Numbered from the stretch's first letter, positions 51,808 through 61,732 are shown. The stretch is 64,000 nt of DNA from Comamonadaceae bacterium UBA4962 (GCA_002397315.1 DHAE01000022.1:1-64000); one strand, 5' to 3'. Numbers and translations: made by a program. Notes: a model not told the origin generated them from the sequence alone.

Positions 51808-51853
51808 GCGTGCATCCATCCTTGTCGTCGAGGCGCCGGTCAGGCCGGCGGGG

Positions 51854-54196
51854 TCATTCACCGCGGTGGGGCACCAGCACTTCGCGCTGGCCGCTGGCCG
51901 TGAGCGCGCTCACGAGGCCGGCCTTCTCCATGTCCTCCAGCAGGCGCGCGGACCGGTTGTAGCCGATGCGCAGCTTGCGCTGGACGTAGGAGATACTGGC
52001 CTTGCGGTCCTTCAGCACCACCTCCACCGCCTGATCGTACATGGGGTCTTTTTCGCCGCCTTCACCCCCCCCGCCGCCTTCTCCGAACGCACCGTCGTCG
52101 CCGTCGACCGTTCCGCCTTCCAGCACGCCCTCGATGTAGTCGGGCTCGCCCTGGCTCTTGAGGTAGTTCACCACGCGGTGGACTTCGTCGTCGGAGACGA
52201 AGGCGCCGTGCACGCGGATCGGCAGGCCGGTGCCGCTCGCCATGTAGAGCATGTCGCCCATGCCGAGCAGCGCCTCGGCGCCCATCTGGTCGAGGATGGT
52301 GCGGCTGTCGATCTTCGAGCCGACCGAGAACGCGATCCGGGTCGGGATGTTGGCCTTGATCAGGCCGGTGATCACGTCCACGCTGGGGCGCTGCGTGGCC
52401 AGGATCAGGTGGATGCCGGCGGCCCGCGCCTTCTGCGCCAGCCGGGCGATCAGCTCCTCGATCTTCTTGCCGACCACCATCATCAGGTCGGCCAGCTCGT
52501 CGATGATCACCACGATGTGCGGCAGGCGCTCCAGCGGCTCGGGCTCCTCGGGCGTGAGGCTGAAGGGGTTGTAGATGAACTCCTCGCGCGCCTTGGCGTC
52601 GTCGATCTTGGTGTTGTAGCCCGCGAGGTTGCGCACGCCCAGCTTGGACATGAGCTTGTAGCGGCGCTCCATCTCGGCCACGCACCAGTTGAGGCCGTGG
52701 GCGGCCTGCTTCATGTCGGTGACCACGGGCGCCAGCAGGTGCGGAATGCCTTCGTAGACCGACATTTCCAGCATCTTGGGGTCGATCATCAAGAGGCGCA
52801 CGTCGCGCGCCTCGGCCTTGTAGAGCAGCGAGAGGATCATGGCGTTGATCCCCACCGACTTGCCGGACCCCGTGGTGCCGGCCACCAGCACGTGCGGCAT
52901 CTTGCCGAGGTCGGCCACCACCGGATTGCCCACGATGTCCTTGCCCAGGCCCATGGTGAGCAGGCTCTTGGCCTCGTGGTAGACCTGCGAGCCCAGGATC
53001 TCGGACAGGCGGATCGACTGGCGCTTGGCGTTGGGCAGTTCCAGCGCCATGAAGTTCTTGCCGGGAATGGTCTCGATCACGCGGATCGACACCAGCGACA
53101 GCGAACGCGCCAGATCCTTCGCGAGGTTGACGATCTGCGAGCCCTTCACGCCGGTGGCGGGCTCGATCTCGTAGCGCGTGATCACGGGGCCGGGCATGGC
53201 CGCCACGACGCGCACCTCGACGCCGAAGTCCTTGAGCTTCTTCTCGATGAGCCGGCTGGTCATCTCCAGCGTTTCGGGCGCCACCGTCTCCTGGCGTGCC
53301 AGGGCGCCGTCGAGCAGGTCGACCTGCGGCAGGCGGCTGTCGGGCATCTCGTGGAAGAGCGGCTTCTGGCGCTCCTTCACCACGCGGGCGCTCGGCGCCG
53401 CCTCGGCGGACAGCACGGGTTCGATGATCTGCACGGGCTGCGGAGCGTGCTCGCGGATCTCATGGCGCTCTTCCTGCACCACTTCCTCGCGTTCGCGCGC
53501 GGCGCGCTTGCCGGCCGCCAGGTCGATGGCCTTCTCGCGGCGCGCGCGGCCGACCTGCACCAGGCCGTCGATGCGGCCGCCCAGGCGCTCGGCCAACTGG
53601 CCCCAGGAGAAGCGGAACACCAGCGCCGCACCCGCGACGACGGCGATCACACCCACCAGGCCGGAGCCGGTGAAGCCCAGCCACTTCACGCCGGCCGGGC
53701 CGGTGAGGTAGCCCAGCACGCCGCCCGCATGGCCCGGCAGCAGCGGCTCCAGGCGGTAGAGGCGCGACCATTCCAGCGCGGTACTGGCGCACAGCAGCAG
53801 CACCAGGCCGCCCCAGAAAATCAGCCGCCGTGCCAGCGGGCCCTGGGCGGACGCCGCGGATTCGCCGCCGCGCATCCAGCGCGCGAGCGAGGCGATCCAG
53901 GCGCGCACGCCGGCCGCCACGCACCACCATACGGAGAAGCCGAACGCGAAGTAGCTGCTGTCGGCCAGCCAGGCGCCCAGCCGCCCGGCCCAGTTCGCCA
54001 TGATGCGGCTGTCGTGCAGGCCGGACGTGGACCAGGCCGCGTCCTGCGCGGAATAGCTGACCAGCGCCAGCAGCCAGAAGACGAGGGCCAGCAGCCCGAC
54101 CACCAGGCCGAGCTCGTGGCCGAAGCGCGCCGCCATGCTGCGCGGCGCCGATCTGCCCCCGGAAGAAGCATTGAGGGTATTGAGGGAGTACGTCAT
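51854..54196 (-). CDS. ftsK: DNA translocase FtsK
   Basis: The protein has 780 residues, short among FtsK proteins because the Pro/Gln linker is only about 100 residues. Four membrane segments occur in the first ~200 residues. The motor has Walker A GTTGSGKSVG, Walker B VVIIDELADLMMV and ATQRPSVDVI. The C-terminal winged-helix gamma domain (DRKASISYVQRKLRIGYNRSARLLEDME) reads KOPS. It segregates chromosomes at the septum. It is divergent from trxB. Confidence 0.96.
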   Translation of the reverse strand: MTYSLNTLNASSGGRSAPRSMAARFGHELGLVVGLLALVFWLLALVSYSAQDAAWSTSGLHDSRIMANWAGRLGAWLADSSYFAFGFSVWWCVAAGVRAWIASLARWMRGGESAASAQGPLARRLIFWGGLVLLLCASTALEWSRLYRLEPLLPGHAGGVLGYLTGPAGVKWLGFTGSGLVGVIAVVAGAALVFRFSWGQLAERLGGRIDGLVQVGRARREKAIDLAAGKRAAREREEVVQEERHEIREHAPQPVQIIEPVLSAEAAPSARVVKERQKPLFHEMPDSRLPQVDLLDGALARQETVAPETLEMTSRLIEKKLKDFGVEVRVVAAMPGPVITRYEIEPATGVKGSQIVNLAKDLARSLSLVSIRVIETIPGKNFMALELPNAKRQSIRLSEILGSQVYHEAKSLLTMGLGKDIVGNPVVADLGKMPHVLVAGTTGSGKSVGINAMILSLLYKAEARDVRLLMIDPKMLEMSVYEGIPHLLAPVVTDMKQAAHGLNWCVAEMERRYKLMSKLGVRNLAGYNTKIDDAKAREEFIYNPFSLTPEEPEPLERLPHIVVIIDELADLMMVVGKKIEELIARLAQKARAAGIHLILATQRPSVDVITGLIKANIPTRIAFSVGSKIDSRTILDQMGAEALLGMGDMLYMASGTGLPIRVHGAFVSDDEVHRVVNYLKSQGEPDYIEGVLEGGTVDGDDGAFGEGGGGGEGGEKDPMYDQAVEVVLKDRKASISYVQRKLRIGYNRSARLLEDMEKAGLVSALTASGQREVLVPHRGE

Positions 54197-54297
54197 AGGT
54201 CGAAGAGCGCGGCAAGCTTACCCGATGACCTGCCCGGCCGTGCGGGCGCCGTGCCATGAACGCAGACCCCGCGGAAGTCCGGTCTTCGGCGGCTTCT

Positions 54298-54314
54298 TAC
54301 AATCGCCGCGATTG
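54298..54314. promoter_or_regulatory. Inverted repeat in the ftsK/trxB divergent gap
   Basis: CAATCG-CCG-CGATTG is a perfect 6-bp inverted repeat at 54300-54314, overlapping a possible trxB -10, TACAAT (54298-54303). It may be an operator or chance; nothing more is visible in this 223-base gap. Confidence 0.3.
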
Positions 54315-54419
54315 AAAACCCTGCGTCCGCGCGGGCGGGTCCCGGGTGGATACTCGCGGGACCGACCGCATGTACGGAATGCGCCCGCCACCCGGCGGCA
54401 CAAACTCTTACCTTTCACC

Positions 54420-55379
54420 ATGTCCACTACGCAACACGCCAAAGTCATGATCCTGGGCTCCGGCCCCGCCGGCTACACGGCCGCCGTGTACGCCGCGCGC
54501 GCCAACCTGAACCCCGTGCTGATCACGGGCATCGCGCAGGGCGGCCAGCTCATGACGACGACCGAGGTGGACAACTGGCCCGCCGACGTGAACGGCGTGC
54601 AGGGCCCCGAGCTGATGCAGCGCTTCCTGGAGCACGCGGAGCGTTTCAAGACCCAGGTGGTGTTCGACCACATCAACCATGTGGACCTCTCCAAGCGCCC
54701 CTTCACCCTCACGGGCGACAGCGGCACCTACACCTGCGATTCGCTCATCATCGCCACCGGCGCCTCGGCCAAGTACCTGGGCCTGCCGTCCGAAGAGGCG
54801 TTCATGGGCCGCGGCGTCTCCGGCTGCGCGACCTGCGACGGCTTCTTCTACCGCGAGCAGGACGTCTGCGTGGTGGGCGGCGGCAACACTGCCGTGGAAG
54901 AAGCGCTCTATCTCTCCAACATCGCCCGCAAGGTGACGCTGGTGCATCGCCGCGACAAGTTCAAGGCCGAGCCCATCCTGGTGGACAAGCTCAACGAGAA
55001 GGTCGCCGCCGGCAAGATCGAACTGAAGGTGTTCCACACGCTCGACGAGGTGCTGGGCAACGACAGCGGCGTGACGGGCATCCGCATCAAGAGCACGCTG
55101 GACGGCAGCACCCAGGACATCGCGCTGCAGGGCTGCTTCATCGCGATCGGCCATGCGCCCAACACCGGCATCTTCGAGGGCCAGTTGACGCTGGAGAACG
55201 GCTACATCGTGACGCAGGGCGGCCTCAAGGGATTCGCCACGCAGACCAGCGTGCCGGGTGTGTTCGCGGCCGGCGACGTGCAGGACCATGTGTACCGCCA
55301 GGCCATCACCAGCGCGGGCACGGGCTGCATGGCCGCGCTCGATGCGCAGCGCTTCCTGGAGCAGGAAAGCGTGATCTGA
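54420..55379 (+). CDS. trxB: Thioredoxin reductase
   Basis: The protein has 319 residues. FAD-binding GSGPAGYTAAVYAARAN, redox-active CATC, NADPH-binding GGGNTAVEEALYLS and FAD-binding FAAGDVQDHVYRQAITSAGTGC are all present. It uses NADPH to reduce thioredoxin. It stands alone. Confidence 0.96.
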   Translation: MSTTQHAKVMILGSGPAGYTAAVYAARANLNPVLITGIAQGGQLMTTTEVDNWPADVNGVQGPELMQRFLEHAERFKTQVVFDHINHVDLSKRPFTLTGDSGTYTCDSLIIATGASAKYLGLPSEEAFMGRGVSGCATCDGFFYREQDVCVVGGGNTAVEEALYLSNIARKVTLVHRRDKFKAEPILVDKLNEKVAAGKIELKVFHTLDEVLGNDSGVTGIRIKSTLDGSTQDIALQGCFIAIGHAPNTGIFEGQLTLENGYIVTQGGLKGFATQTSVPGVFAAGDVQDHVYRQAITSAGTGCMAALDAQRFLEQESVI

Positions 55380-55421
55380 CGCCCTGCCCTCCCCGTCCGC
55401 ACACGCCACGGGCGTGCGGGC

Positions 55422-55451
55422 TGGACACCTTCTGGAAGGCCGCGCTATAAT
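55422..55451 (+). promoter_or_regulatory. Sigma-70 promoter of rpmB-rpmG
   Basis: TGGACA (55422-55427), an 18-base spacer and a perfect TATAAT (55446-55451) give a strong promoter, with a leader of about 170 bases before rpmB. Confidence 0.8.
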
Positions 55452-55625
55452 GCGCGGCTTTGCTGCATCTTGCGCACCGCTTTTCCAAGCGGCCCGCCAC
55501 GGCAGCAGATACCAAACGGGTTACCGCCACCCTTTCTGGCGAGGTGAGGCCGCTTTGGGACAGGCTCTGCAATCACGCCGAGCGTGCATGTCCTGCGGCT
55601 GTATTTGAAAAATCGGAGTGTCCTC

Positions 55626-55859
55626 ATGGCACGCGTCTGCGACGTCACGGGCAAGAAGCCCATGGTCGGGAACAACGTTTCCCACGCCAACAACAAAACC
55701 AAGCGCCGGTTCCTCCCGAACCTGCAGTACCGCCGTTTCTGGGTCGAGAGCGAAAACCGCTGGGTGCGCCTGCGTGTTTCCAGCGCCGCCCTGCGTCTGA
55801 TCGACAAGAACGGCATCGATTCCGTGCTCGCCGACCTGCGTGCACGTGGCCAGGCTTAA
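55626..55859 (+). CDS. rpmB: 50S ribosomal protein L28
   Basis: The protein has 77 residues (MARVCDVTGKKPMVGNNVSH, RRFLPNLQYRRFWVESE). It is the first gene of rpmB-rpmG, followed by a terminator. Confidence 0.97.
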   Translation: MARVCDVTGKKPMVGNNVSHANNKTKRRFLPNLQYRRFWVESENRWVRLRVSSAALRLIDKNGIDSVLADLRARGQA

Positions 55860-55870
55860 GGAGTAGCACC

Positions 55871-56041
55871 ATGGCAACCAAAGGCGGACGCGACAAGATC
55901 AAGCTGGAATCCACCGCAGGAACCGGCCACTTCTACACCACCACCAAGAACAAGAAGACGATGCCTGAAAAGATGTTGATCATCAAGTTCGATCCCAAGG
56001 CTCGCAAGCACGTCGAGTACAAGGAAATGAAGCTGAAGTAA
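55871..56041 (+). CDS. rpmG: 50S ribosomal protein L33
   Basis: The protein has 56 residues (KGGRDKIKLESTAGTGHFYTTTKNKK). It is the zinc-free (C-minus) form, without the CxxC pairs. It follows rpmB by 11 bases. Confidence 0.97.
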   Translation: MATKGGRDKIKLESTAGTGHFYTTTKNKKTMPEKMLIIKFDPKARKHVEYKEMKLK

Positions 56042-56071
56042 GGCGCCAGCCGCTTCCAGCGCTTTCCCGAG

Positions 56072-56104
56072 AAGCCGCCCCCTGAGGGCGGCTTTTCTTT
56101 TTCT
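56072..56104 (+). terminator. Intrinsic terminator of rpmB-rpmG
   Basis: AAGCCGCCC pairs with GGGCGGCTT around a five-base loop and is followed by TTTTCTTTTT, 30 bases after the rpmG stop. Confidence 0.93.
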
Positions 56105-56189
56105 GCGTGCGCCATTGGGGGCGTATCGCGGGAAGCACCAGGGCATCGCCGCGGAGGGATGCCGCAGCGCCCGTCCGTACGGTACTGCT

Positions 56190-57755
56190 TCACGCGGCGG
56201 CGGCCCGGGGGCCTGCCCCACGCTCCAGCGCGCGGCCGGCCTTCGGCAGGGCGCTGTACTGGTCTGCCAGCAACTCGCCCAGCACGCGGTAGCCCTCCTC
56301 CACCGCGGGCGTGAACGGCATGCCGCAGCTCAGCCGCAGAAACCGTTCGTAGCGCCCGGTGTTGGAGAACATGGGGCCCGGCGCCACGCGGATGCCGCGC
56401 GCCAGGGCATCGTCGTAGAGCTGCGAGGAGGACAGGCCCGCGGGCAGTTCCAGCCACAGGCTGATCCCGCCGGGCGGCAGGCTCAGGCGGGTACCTGCGG
56501 GAAAGTAGCGCGCCACCGCCCGGGCCGACTGCTCGCGCTGCTCCTTCAGCGACGCGCGCATGCGGCGCAGATGCCGCTCGTAGGCGGGAGAGCCCACGGT
56601 ACGGGCCGCGAGCAACTGCGACCACGTCTGCATGTTGCGGGTGCGGGCGAACTTGATCATCTGCACGCGCGCGTTCCAGCGGCCGGCGCTCATCCAGCCC
56701 TGGCGCAGCCCGGGCGCGAAACTCTTGCTGAGGGAGGCGCAGTAGATCACCTGCCCCGCGTCGCCCGGCCGGTCCCACGCCTTGGCGGGACGCAACGGCT
56801 GGGGCGACTCCACGAACTCCCGGTAGATGTCGTCCTCGATCAGGGCAAGGCCGTGCTCCACGCAGAGCGCTACGAGGCGCTCCTTGTGGGAATCCGGCAT
56901 GACGCTGCCCTGGGGCATCTGCAGGTGCGGCACCACCACCACGGCCTTGAGCCGCGGCTCGTTGCGGGCGGCGAGTTCCAGTGCTTCGATGGATATGCCG
57001 GTGTGGGGACTGCAGGGGATTTCGAGCGCGCGCAGGCCCCGCACCTCGATCGCCTGCAGGATGCCGAAGAAGGTCGGCGACTCGACCGCGATCACGTCGC
57101 CGGGCTCGGCCACCGCATCCAGCGCGAGGTTCACGGCCTCCGAATTGCCGTGGGTGGCGCCGATGCCCTCGGGCGCAAGGCTCAGGCCGAAGCTGAGCGC
57201 GTGGTGCGCCATGGCCCGCTGGAACTCGGGATGCGTGGACGGCGCGGAGGGGCCGTAGACGAGGATGTCGGGCTGTTCACGCAGCAGCCGGATCGCGAGG
57301 CGGTTGAGCGCCTCGGCATCGAACAGCGCGGGCGCGGGCATGGCACTGCCCAGGTCGAGCGCGGACGGCGCACGCCGGGCTTTCTCCAGGAAGGTGGAGA
57401 TGCGTTCGTTGATGCCGGCGAACACGTGCGGGTCGGGCGGCAGCGGTTCGTGCAGTTCGGGCTCGCGGGCCGCCGGCAACGGGGCGACGCGGCCGGGAAC
57501 GGCGGCGAAGTACCCCACCCGCTCGCGCGCCTGCGCGAAGCCTTCGGCCTCCAGGTGGCGCAGCACCTGCAGCGCGGTGGTGAGGCTCACGCCATGGCGC
57601 TGGCACAGCTCGCGCACCGACGGCAGGCGCATGCCGGGCTGCAGGCTGCCCGCCCCGATGGCCTGCACGTACAGGCCCGCGATCTGCCGGTATCGCGGCT
57701 GGCCCGCGGCCCGCGCTGCGGAGGACAGAGGGAAGGGAGCGACGGAATCGGTCAT
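56190..57755 (-). CDS. MocR-type regulator: GntR HTH plus PLP-dependent aminotransferase domain
   Basis: The protein has 521 residues from ATG 57755. The N-terminal GntR wHTH (LQPGMRLPSVRELCQRHGVSLTTALQVLRHLEAEGF) is followed by an aspartate-aminotransferase fold: ATHGNSEAVNLALDAVAEPGD, ALIEDDIYREF and the PLP lysine in SLSKSFAPGLRQGW. MocR regulators use PLP to sense amines or amino acids. It is divergent from the DUF2917 gene, which is a possible target. Confidence 0.9.
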   Translation of the reverse strand: MTDSVAPFPLSSAARAAGQPRYRQIAGLYVQAIGAGSLQPGMRLPSVRELCQRHGVSLTTALQVLRHLEAEGFAQARERVGYFAAVPGRVAPLPAAREPELHEPLPPDPHVFAGINERISTFLEKARRAPSALDLGSAMPAPALFDAEALNRLAIRLLREQPDILVYGPSAPSTHPEFQRAMAHHALSFGLSLAPEGIGATHGNSEAVNLALDAVAEPGDVIAVESPTFFGILQAIEVRGLRALEIPCSPHTGISIEALELAARNEPRLKAVVVVPHLQMPQGSVMPDSHKERLVALCVEHGLALIEDDIYREFVESPQPLRPAKAWDRPGDAGQVIYCASLSKSFAPGLRQGWMSAGRWNARVQMIKFARTRNMQTWSQLLAARTVGSPAYERHLRRMRASLKEQREQSARAVARYFPAGTRLSLPPGGISLWLELPAGLSSSQLYDDALARGIRVAPGPMFSNTGRYERFLRLSCGMPFTPAVEEGYRVLGELLADQYSALPKAGRALERGAGPRAAAA

Positions 57756-57986
57756 GGCAAGGGCGCCCCGGGGCGCGGAAGACAGGGAAAGCAGTGCGGT
57801 GCCGGCCATCATGCCGCGGCGGCGCCCCGCCGCACAGGTACAGACAGGCCCCGTGGGAACCATAACAGAGACGGAAAAAACCGCGCTGTTCCCCTCGCTG
57901 GCCGGCCCGCCTGTGCCTGCCGCCGCGTCCGGGTTGTTCCTAGGATGAAGCCCTGTTCCGCAGCATCCATCCCCGAGGAGAAAGCC

Positions 57987-58427
57987 ATGCAGCACGCCGC
58001 TCGCCCCACCCCTTCCACATCCCCCTCCGTCAGCGTTTCAGCTTCCGCAGCCGCGCAGCTGTCCGTGCGTCCCGGCCAGACGCTGCTGGTCTGCCTGCCG
58101 CCAGGCGCTTCGCTGGTGGTGCAACAGGGCTGCCTCGCCCTGCGTTCCGGCCCGATCGTCTGGGGACAGGTGGTGGCCTCCCAGGCCGATCTCGGGGTGC
58201 TGGAGGCCGGGCAATGCCGGACCGCGGTAGCGGGATCGGGCACGGAATGGATGGAACTGTCCAATCCGGGGCACACGACGGCACGGGCCGTGCTGACGGA
58301 GCCGGTGCCCGTACTGTCGCCGCTGGTGGGCCTGCTCAGGGCCTGCCTGGCCCGCGTGGTGCGCGCACTGCGGGCGCAGGGAGGACCCGGGCTCGGCACA
58401 TCGGGCAACGGCCAGCACGCCGGATAG
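57987..58427 (+). CDS. DUF2917 protein
   Basis: The protein has 146 residues, preceded by GAGGAG. The family's small beta domain is seen: LSVRPGQTLLVCLPPGASLVVQQGCLALR. An N-terminal Ser/Ala/Thr-rich stretch and an Arg-rich C-terminal tail flank it. The function is unknown. It is divergent from the MocR regulator. Confidence 0.7.
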   Translation: MQHAARPTPSTSPSVSVSASAAAQLSVRPGQTLLVCLPPGASLVVQQGCLALRSGPIVWGQVVASQADLGVLEAGQCRTAVAGSGTEWMELSNPGHTTARAVLTEPVPVLSPLVGLLRACLARVVRALRAQGGPGLGTSGNGQHAG

Positions 58428-58456
58428 CCACGCCACCACGGCGCGGTGAACTCAAT

Positions 58457-59671
58457 TCAGGCCTGCGCGGCCCGCAACCGCAGCGAGAAGTCCCGCAGCG
58501 CGGCGACGCCGCTCTCTTCGGCGCGGCGGCACCAGGCCTGCAGATCGGCCGTGAGCTGCTCGCGCGAGTGCGAGGTGTTCAGCCAGAGCTGGCGCAGTTC
58601 CTCGCGCATCGTCACCATGGTGTCGAGCACGGGGTAGGCAGCGCGGGCGCGGGCGAGCTGCTCCTGCGCGCGTGCGGGCACCTTCTCGGCATCGCGGTGC
58701 AGCCAGCGGCGCGCGGTGCGCAGCACGGAGACGTCGGCATTGCGGGCCTTGAGCGCAGTGATCTCCTCGCTGCAGGCGCGGCGCACACCGCGCGCATAGC
58801 CGGCCATCACCTCGTAGCGGTTGGCGATCAGGGCCTCGAGCGTCTTCTCGTCCGCCACGGGCTTCACGGCCCCCAGGCGCAGCTTGGGCGGCATCTTGCG
58901 CACGGTGGCCCATCCCAGGCGGCGCAGGATGCTGATGTAGGCCCAGCCGATGTCGAACTCGTACGGCTTGACCGAGAACTTGGCGGAAGTCGGATAGGTA
59001 TGGTGGTTGTTGTGCAGCTCTTCGCCGCCGATCACCAGGCCCCAGGGCACGAGGTTGGTGCTCGCGTCCTGCGCCTCGAAGTTGCGGTAGCCCCAGAAGT
59101 GGCCGACGCCGTTGACGACACCCGCGGCCCAGAACGGGATCCAGAGCATCTGCACGGCCCAGACGGTCGCACCGATGGCGCCGAAGAGCAGCACGTTGAG
59201 GATGAGCATCAGCGCCACGCCCTGCCAGGCGAAGCGGCTGTAGACGTTGCGCTCGACCCAGTCGTTCGGCGTGCCATGGCCGAACTTGGCGATCGTCTCG
59301 GCATTGGCGGCCTCGGAACGGTAGAGCTCGGCGCCGCGCCACATCACGGTGTCGAGCCCGCGCGTCTGCGGGCTGTGCGGATCGTCCGGGGTCTCGCACT
59401 TGGCGTGGTGCTTGCGGTGCACCGCCACCCACTCCCTGGTGACCATGCCGGTGCCGATCCACAGCCAGAAGCGGAAGAAGTGCGATGGAACGGGCCCGAG
59501 GTCCACCGAGCGGTGTGCCTGGGCACGGTGCAGGAAGACCGTCACGGCGGCGATCGTGATGTGCGTGGTCACGAGCGTGTAGAGGACGATCTCCCACCAC
59601 GACAGGTCCAGCAGGCCGTGGGCCATCCCATCGAGAATGGCAGGGAGAACGGCCCAGTCGGGAAGGTGCAT
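58457..59671 (-). CDS. Membrane fatty-acid desaturase (delta-9 type)
   Basis: The protein has 404 residues from ATG 59671. Three histidine boxes (HRAQAHRS, HRKHHAKCE, HNNHHTYP) form the di-iron centre, with about four membrane segments. After residue ~260 a ~140-residue helical tail (RYEVMAGYARGVRRACSEEITALKARN...) extends beyond the usual desaturase end. It probably introduces a cis double bond into fatty acyl chains. Confidence 0.9.
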   Translation of the reverse strand: MHLPDWAVLPAILDGMAHGLLDLSWWEIVLYTLVTTHITIAAVTVFLHRAQAHRSVDLGPVPSHFFRFWLWIGTGMVTREWVAVHRKHHAKCETPDDPHSPQTRGLDTVMWRGAELYRSEAANAETIAKFGHGTPNDWVERNVYSRFAWQGVALMLILNVLLFGAIGATVWAVQMLWIPFWAAGVVNGVGHFWGYRNFEAQDASTNLVPWGLVIGGEELHNNHHTYPTSAKFSVKPYEFDIGWAYISILRRLGWATVRKMPPKLRLGAVKPVADEKTLEALIANRYEVMAGYARGVRRACSEEITALKARNADVSVLRTARRWLHRDAEKVPARAQEQLARARAAYPVLDTMVTMREELRQLWLNTSHSREQLTADLQAWCRRAEESGVAALRDFSLRLRAAQA

Positions 59672-59829
59672 GGAGAAGCCTTTGGCGAAGCGGACAGACG
59701 ATGAAAGGCTGCCCGGCCCCATCCAGGCCCAGGCAGTTCGCTGATTTTAGAAGCCGATGAACCCAAGAAGTTGCAGCAAAACCGCGTGCCGTACGGCTTT
59801 TCCCCCTACACCCCTCCCCTGCCGGAGCT

Positions 59830-61104
59830 TCAACCCTTGCGGGTCCAGACGGCGGCGAAAAAGCCGTCGGTCTGGTGGAGGTGGGGCCAGAGCCGCAGAT
59901 AGCCAGTGCCCGTGGCGCCGCCGCTGCAGAGCGATGCCGCATCCTGCACCTTGAGCTGTTCGAGCAGCGCGCCCACGTCTTCCGCCACGAAGTCGGAATG
60001 TGCCGCACTGAAGGCGTCCGCGATCCCCTCGTTTTCCTCGGGCAGGATGCTGCAGGTGGCGTACACCAGGCGTCCGCCGGGCTTCAGAAGGCGCGCGGCG
60101 CTCTGCAGGATGGCGGTCTGCTTGGCGACCAGCTCCTGCACCGCCTGGGGAGACTGGCGCCATTTCAGGTCGGGATTGCGGCGCAGCGTACCCAGGCCGG
60201 AGCACGGGGCATCGACCAGCACGCGGTCGATCTTGCCGGCCAGGCGCTTGATGCGTTCGTCGCGCTCATGCGCGATCGCGGCGGGATGCACGTTGGAGAG
60301 TCCGCTGCGCGCCAGCCGGGGTTTGAGCGCGTCGAGCCGGTGCGCCGACACGTCGAACGCGTAGAGCCGGCCGGTGCTGCGCATCGCCGCGCCGATCGCG
60401 AGCGTCTTGCCGCCCGCTCCCGCGCAGAAATCCACCACCATCTCGCCGCGGCGGGGCTGCAGCAGCAGCGCGAGAAGCTGCGAGCCCTCGTCCTGGACCT
60501 CGATGGCGCCGCGCACGAAGGCGTCCAGCTTGGTGAGCGGCGGCTTGCCGTCCACGCGCAGGCCCCAGGGCGAGTACGGCGTGGGCACGGCGGGAATGCC
60601 GGCCTTGGCGAGTTCCTTCTGCACGTCGGCGCGCTTGGCGTTCAGGTCGTTGACGCGCAGGTCGAGCGGCGCCGGCTGGGCCAGGCTCTCGGCCAGCGCC
60701 CAGAAGCCGTCGCCCACCTGCCGCTTGAGCGGCTGCACGAGCCATTCGGGCAGGTTGTGGCGGTGCGGCTCCATCAGGTCCGCCGCGGGCACGGCGTCGC
60801 ACTGATCGAGCCAGACCTTCTCGGTATCGGTGAGCGCGCTCTTGAGGAAATCGCGCGGGCCATGGAAGCCCAGGATGGCGAGGCGCCGCTCGCGCGGGCC
60901 CGAGCCGGAGCGCGCGAGCTGCTCGAACAGCAGCTTCTTGCGCAGCACGGTGTAGGCGGTTTCGGCGAGGGTGGCCCGCTCGCGCGGGCCGAGGGAGCGG
61001 TGGTCCCGGAAATAGCGGGACACGACCGCATCGGCGGGGTGTTCGAATTGGAGGGTGAGCCTGACGAGTTCGGCGCAGGCGTCCAGAAGGGCTTTCGGGT
61101 GCAT
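59830..61104 (-). CDS. RsmB/NOP-family RNA cytosine-5 methyltransferase
   Basis: The protein has 424 residues from ATG 61104. The N-terminal part has an RsmB/NusB-like domain (FRDHRSLGPRERATLAETAYTVLRK). SAM motifs: VVDFCAGAGGKTLAIGAAM, VDAPCSGLGTLRRNPDLKW and YATCSILPEENE with the catalytic Cys. It could be RsmB itself (m5C967), but the usual fmt-rsmB neighbours are absent. Confidence 0.88.
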   Translation of the reverse strand: MHPKALLDACAELVRLTLQFEHPADAVVSRYFRDHRSLGPRERATLAETAYTVLRKKLLFEQLARSGSGPRERRLAILGFHGPRDFLKSALTDTEKVWLDQCDAVPAADLMEPHRHNLPEWLVQPLKRQVGDGFWALAESLAQPAPLDLRVNDLNAKRADVQKELAKAGIPAVPTPYSPWGLRVDGKPPLTKLDAFVRGAIEVQDEGSQLLALLLQPRRGEMVVDFCAGAGGKTLAIGAAMRSTGRLYAFDVSAHRLDALKPRLARSGLSNVHPAAIAHERDERIKRLAGKIDRVLVDAPCSGLGTLRRNPDLKWRQSPQAVQELVAKQTAILQSAARLLKPGGRLVYATCSILPEENEGIADAFSAAHSDFVAEDVGALLEQLKVQDAASLCSGGATGTGYLRLWPHLHQTDGFFAAVWTRKG

Positions 61105-61171
61105 GGGGGCATTGTCCCATCCGCGCGCCCCGCACGGCCGATGCCCTGCCGGCCCGGCGCACAATCCGGCC

Positions 61172-61441
61172 ATGCACAGCCCCTCCCATCCCGACGGCGA
61201 ACTGCCGCCCCTGCGCCCCACCCCGCCCGGCCTCTACCGGCACTACAAGGGCATGCTCTACGACGTGGTGGGCACCGCCCGGCACAGCGAGACCCTGGAG
61301 CCGATGACGGTGTACCGCGCACTCTACGGCGAGCACGGGCTGTGGGTGCGGCCCGCGGCGATGTTCGCGGAAACGGTGACGATCGACGGGCAGGAGCGGC
61401 CCCGTTTCGAGTTCGTCGGGCAGGCGGCCGACGCAGACTGA
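61172..61441 (+). CDS. DUF1653 protein
   Basis: The protein has 89 residues. It has the family pattern PPGLYRHYKGMLYDVVGTARHSETLEPMTVYRALYGEHGLWVRP. The function is unknown. It is divergent from the methyltransferase gene. Confidence 0.85.
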   Translation: MHSPSHPDGELPPLRPTPPGLYRHYKGMLYDVVGTARHSETLEPMTVYRALYGEHGLWVRPAAMFAETVTIDGQERPRFEFVGQAADAD

Positions 61442-61732
61442 AACTGCCCCCGGCGGCCTTCTCCGGGCCAAGGTCGCACCACGGAAGAGCCATCCGCCCC
61501 CGGCCGCTCAAGCCGGGGCCGGTTTTTCCCGCGCCCTGCGGAGCCGCCCTCCTTCCTCAGCGCAAGGCGCGTGCCGGGAATCCGCGCGGCCGCCGTCCTA
61601 CAGCTTCATCCCGCCCTCGCGCCTTACCTTGGAGGCATTCGCGACGCCGCGCTCCACCCTGCATGCTCCATGCCGCCCGGGCGCCCGCGCCGTCCGCCCG
61701 ATCCGGGCCGTTTCGACACGAGGAACTCCACC

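Noticed and set aside
55397..55419. Hairpin after trxB as an intrinsic terminator
   Set aside because: The stem (CCGCACACGCC with GGCGTGCGG) has a bulge and is not followed by a T tract; it precedes the rpmB promoter only.
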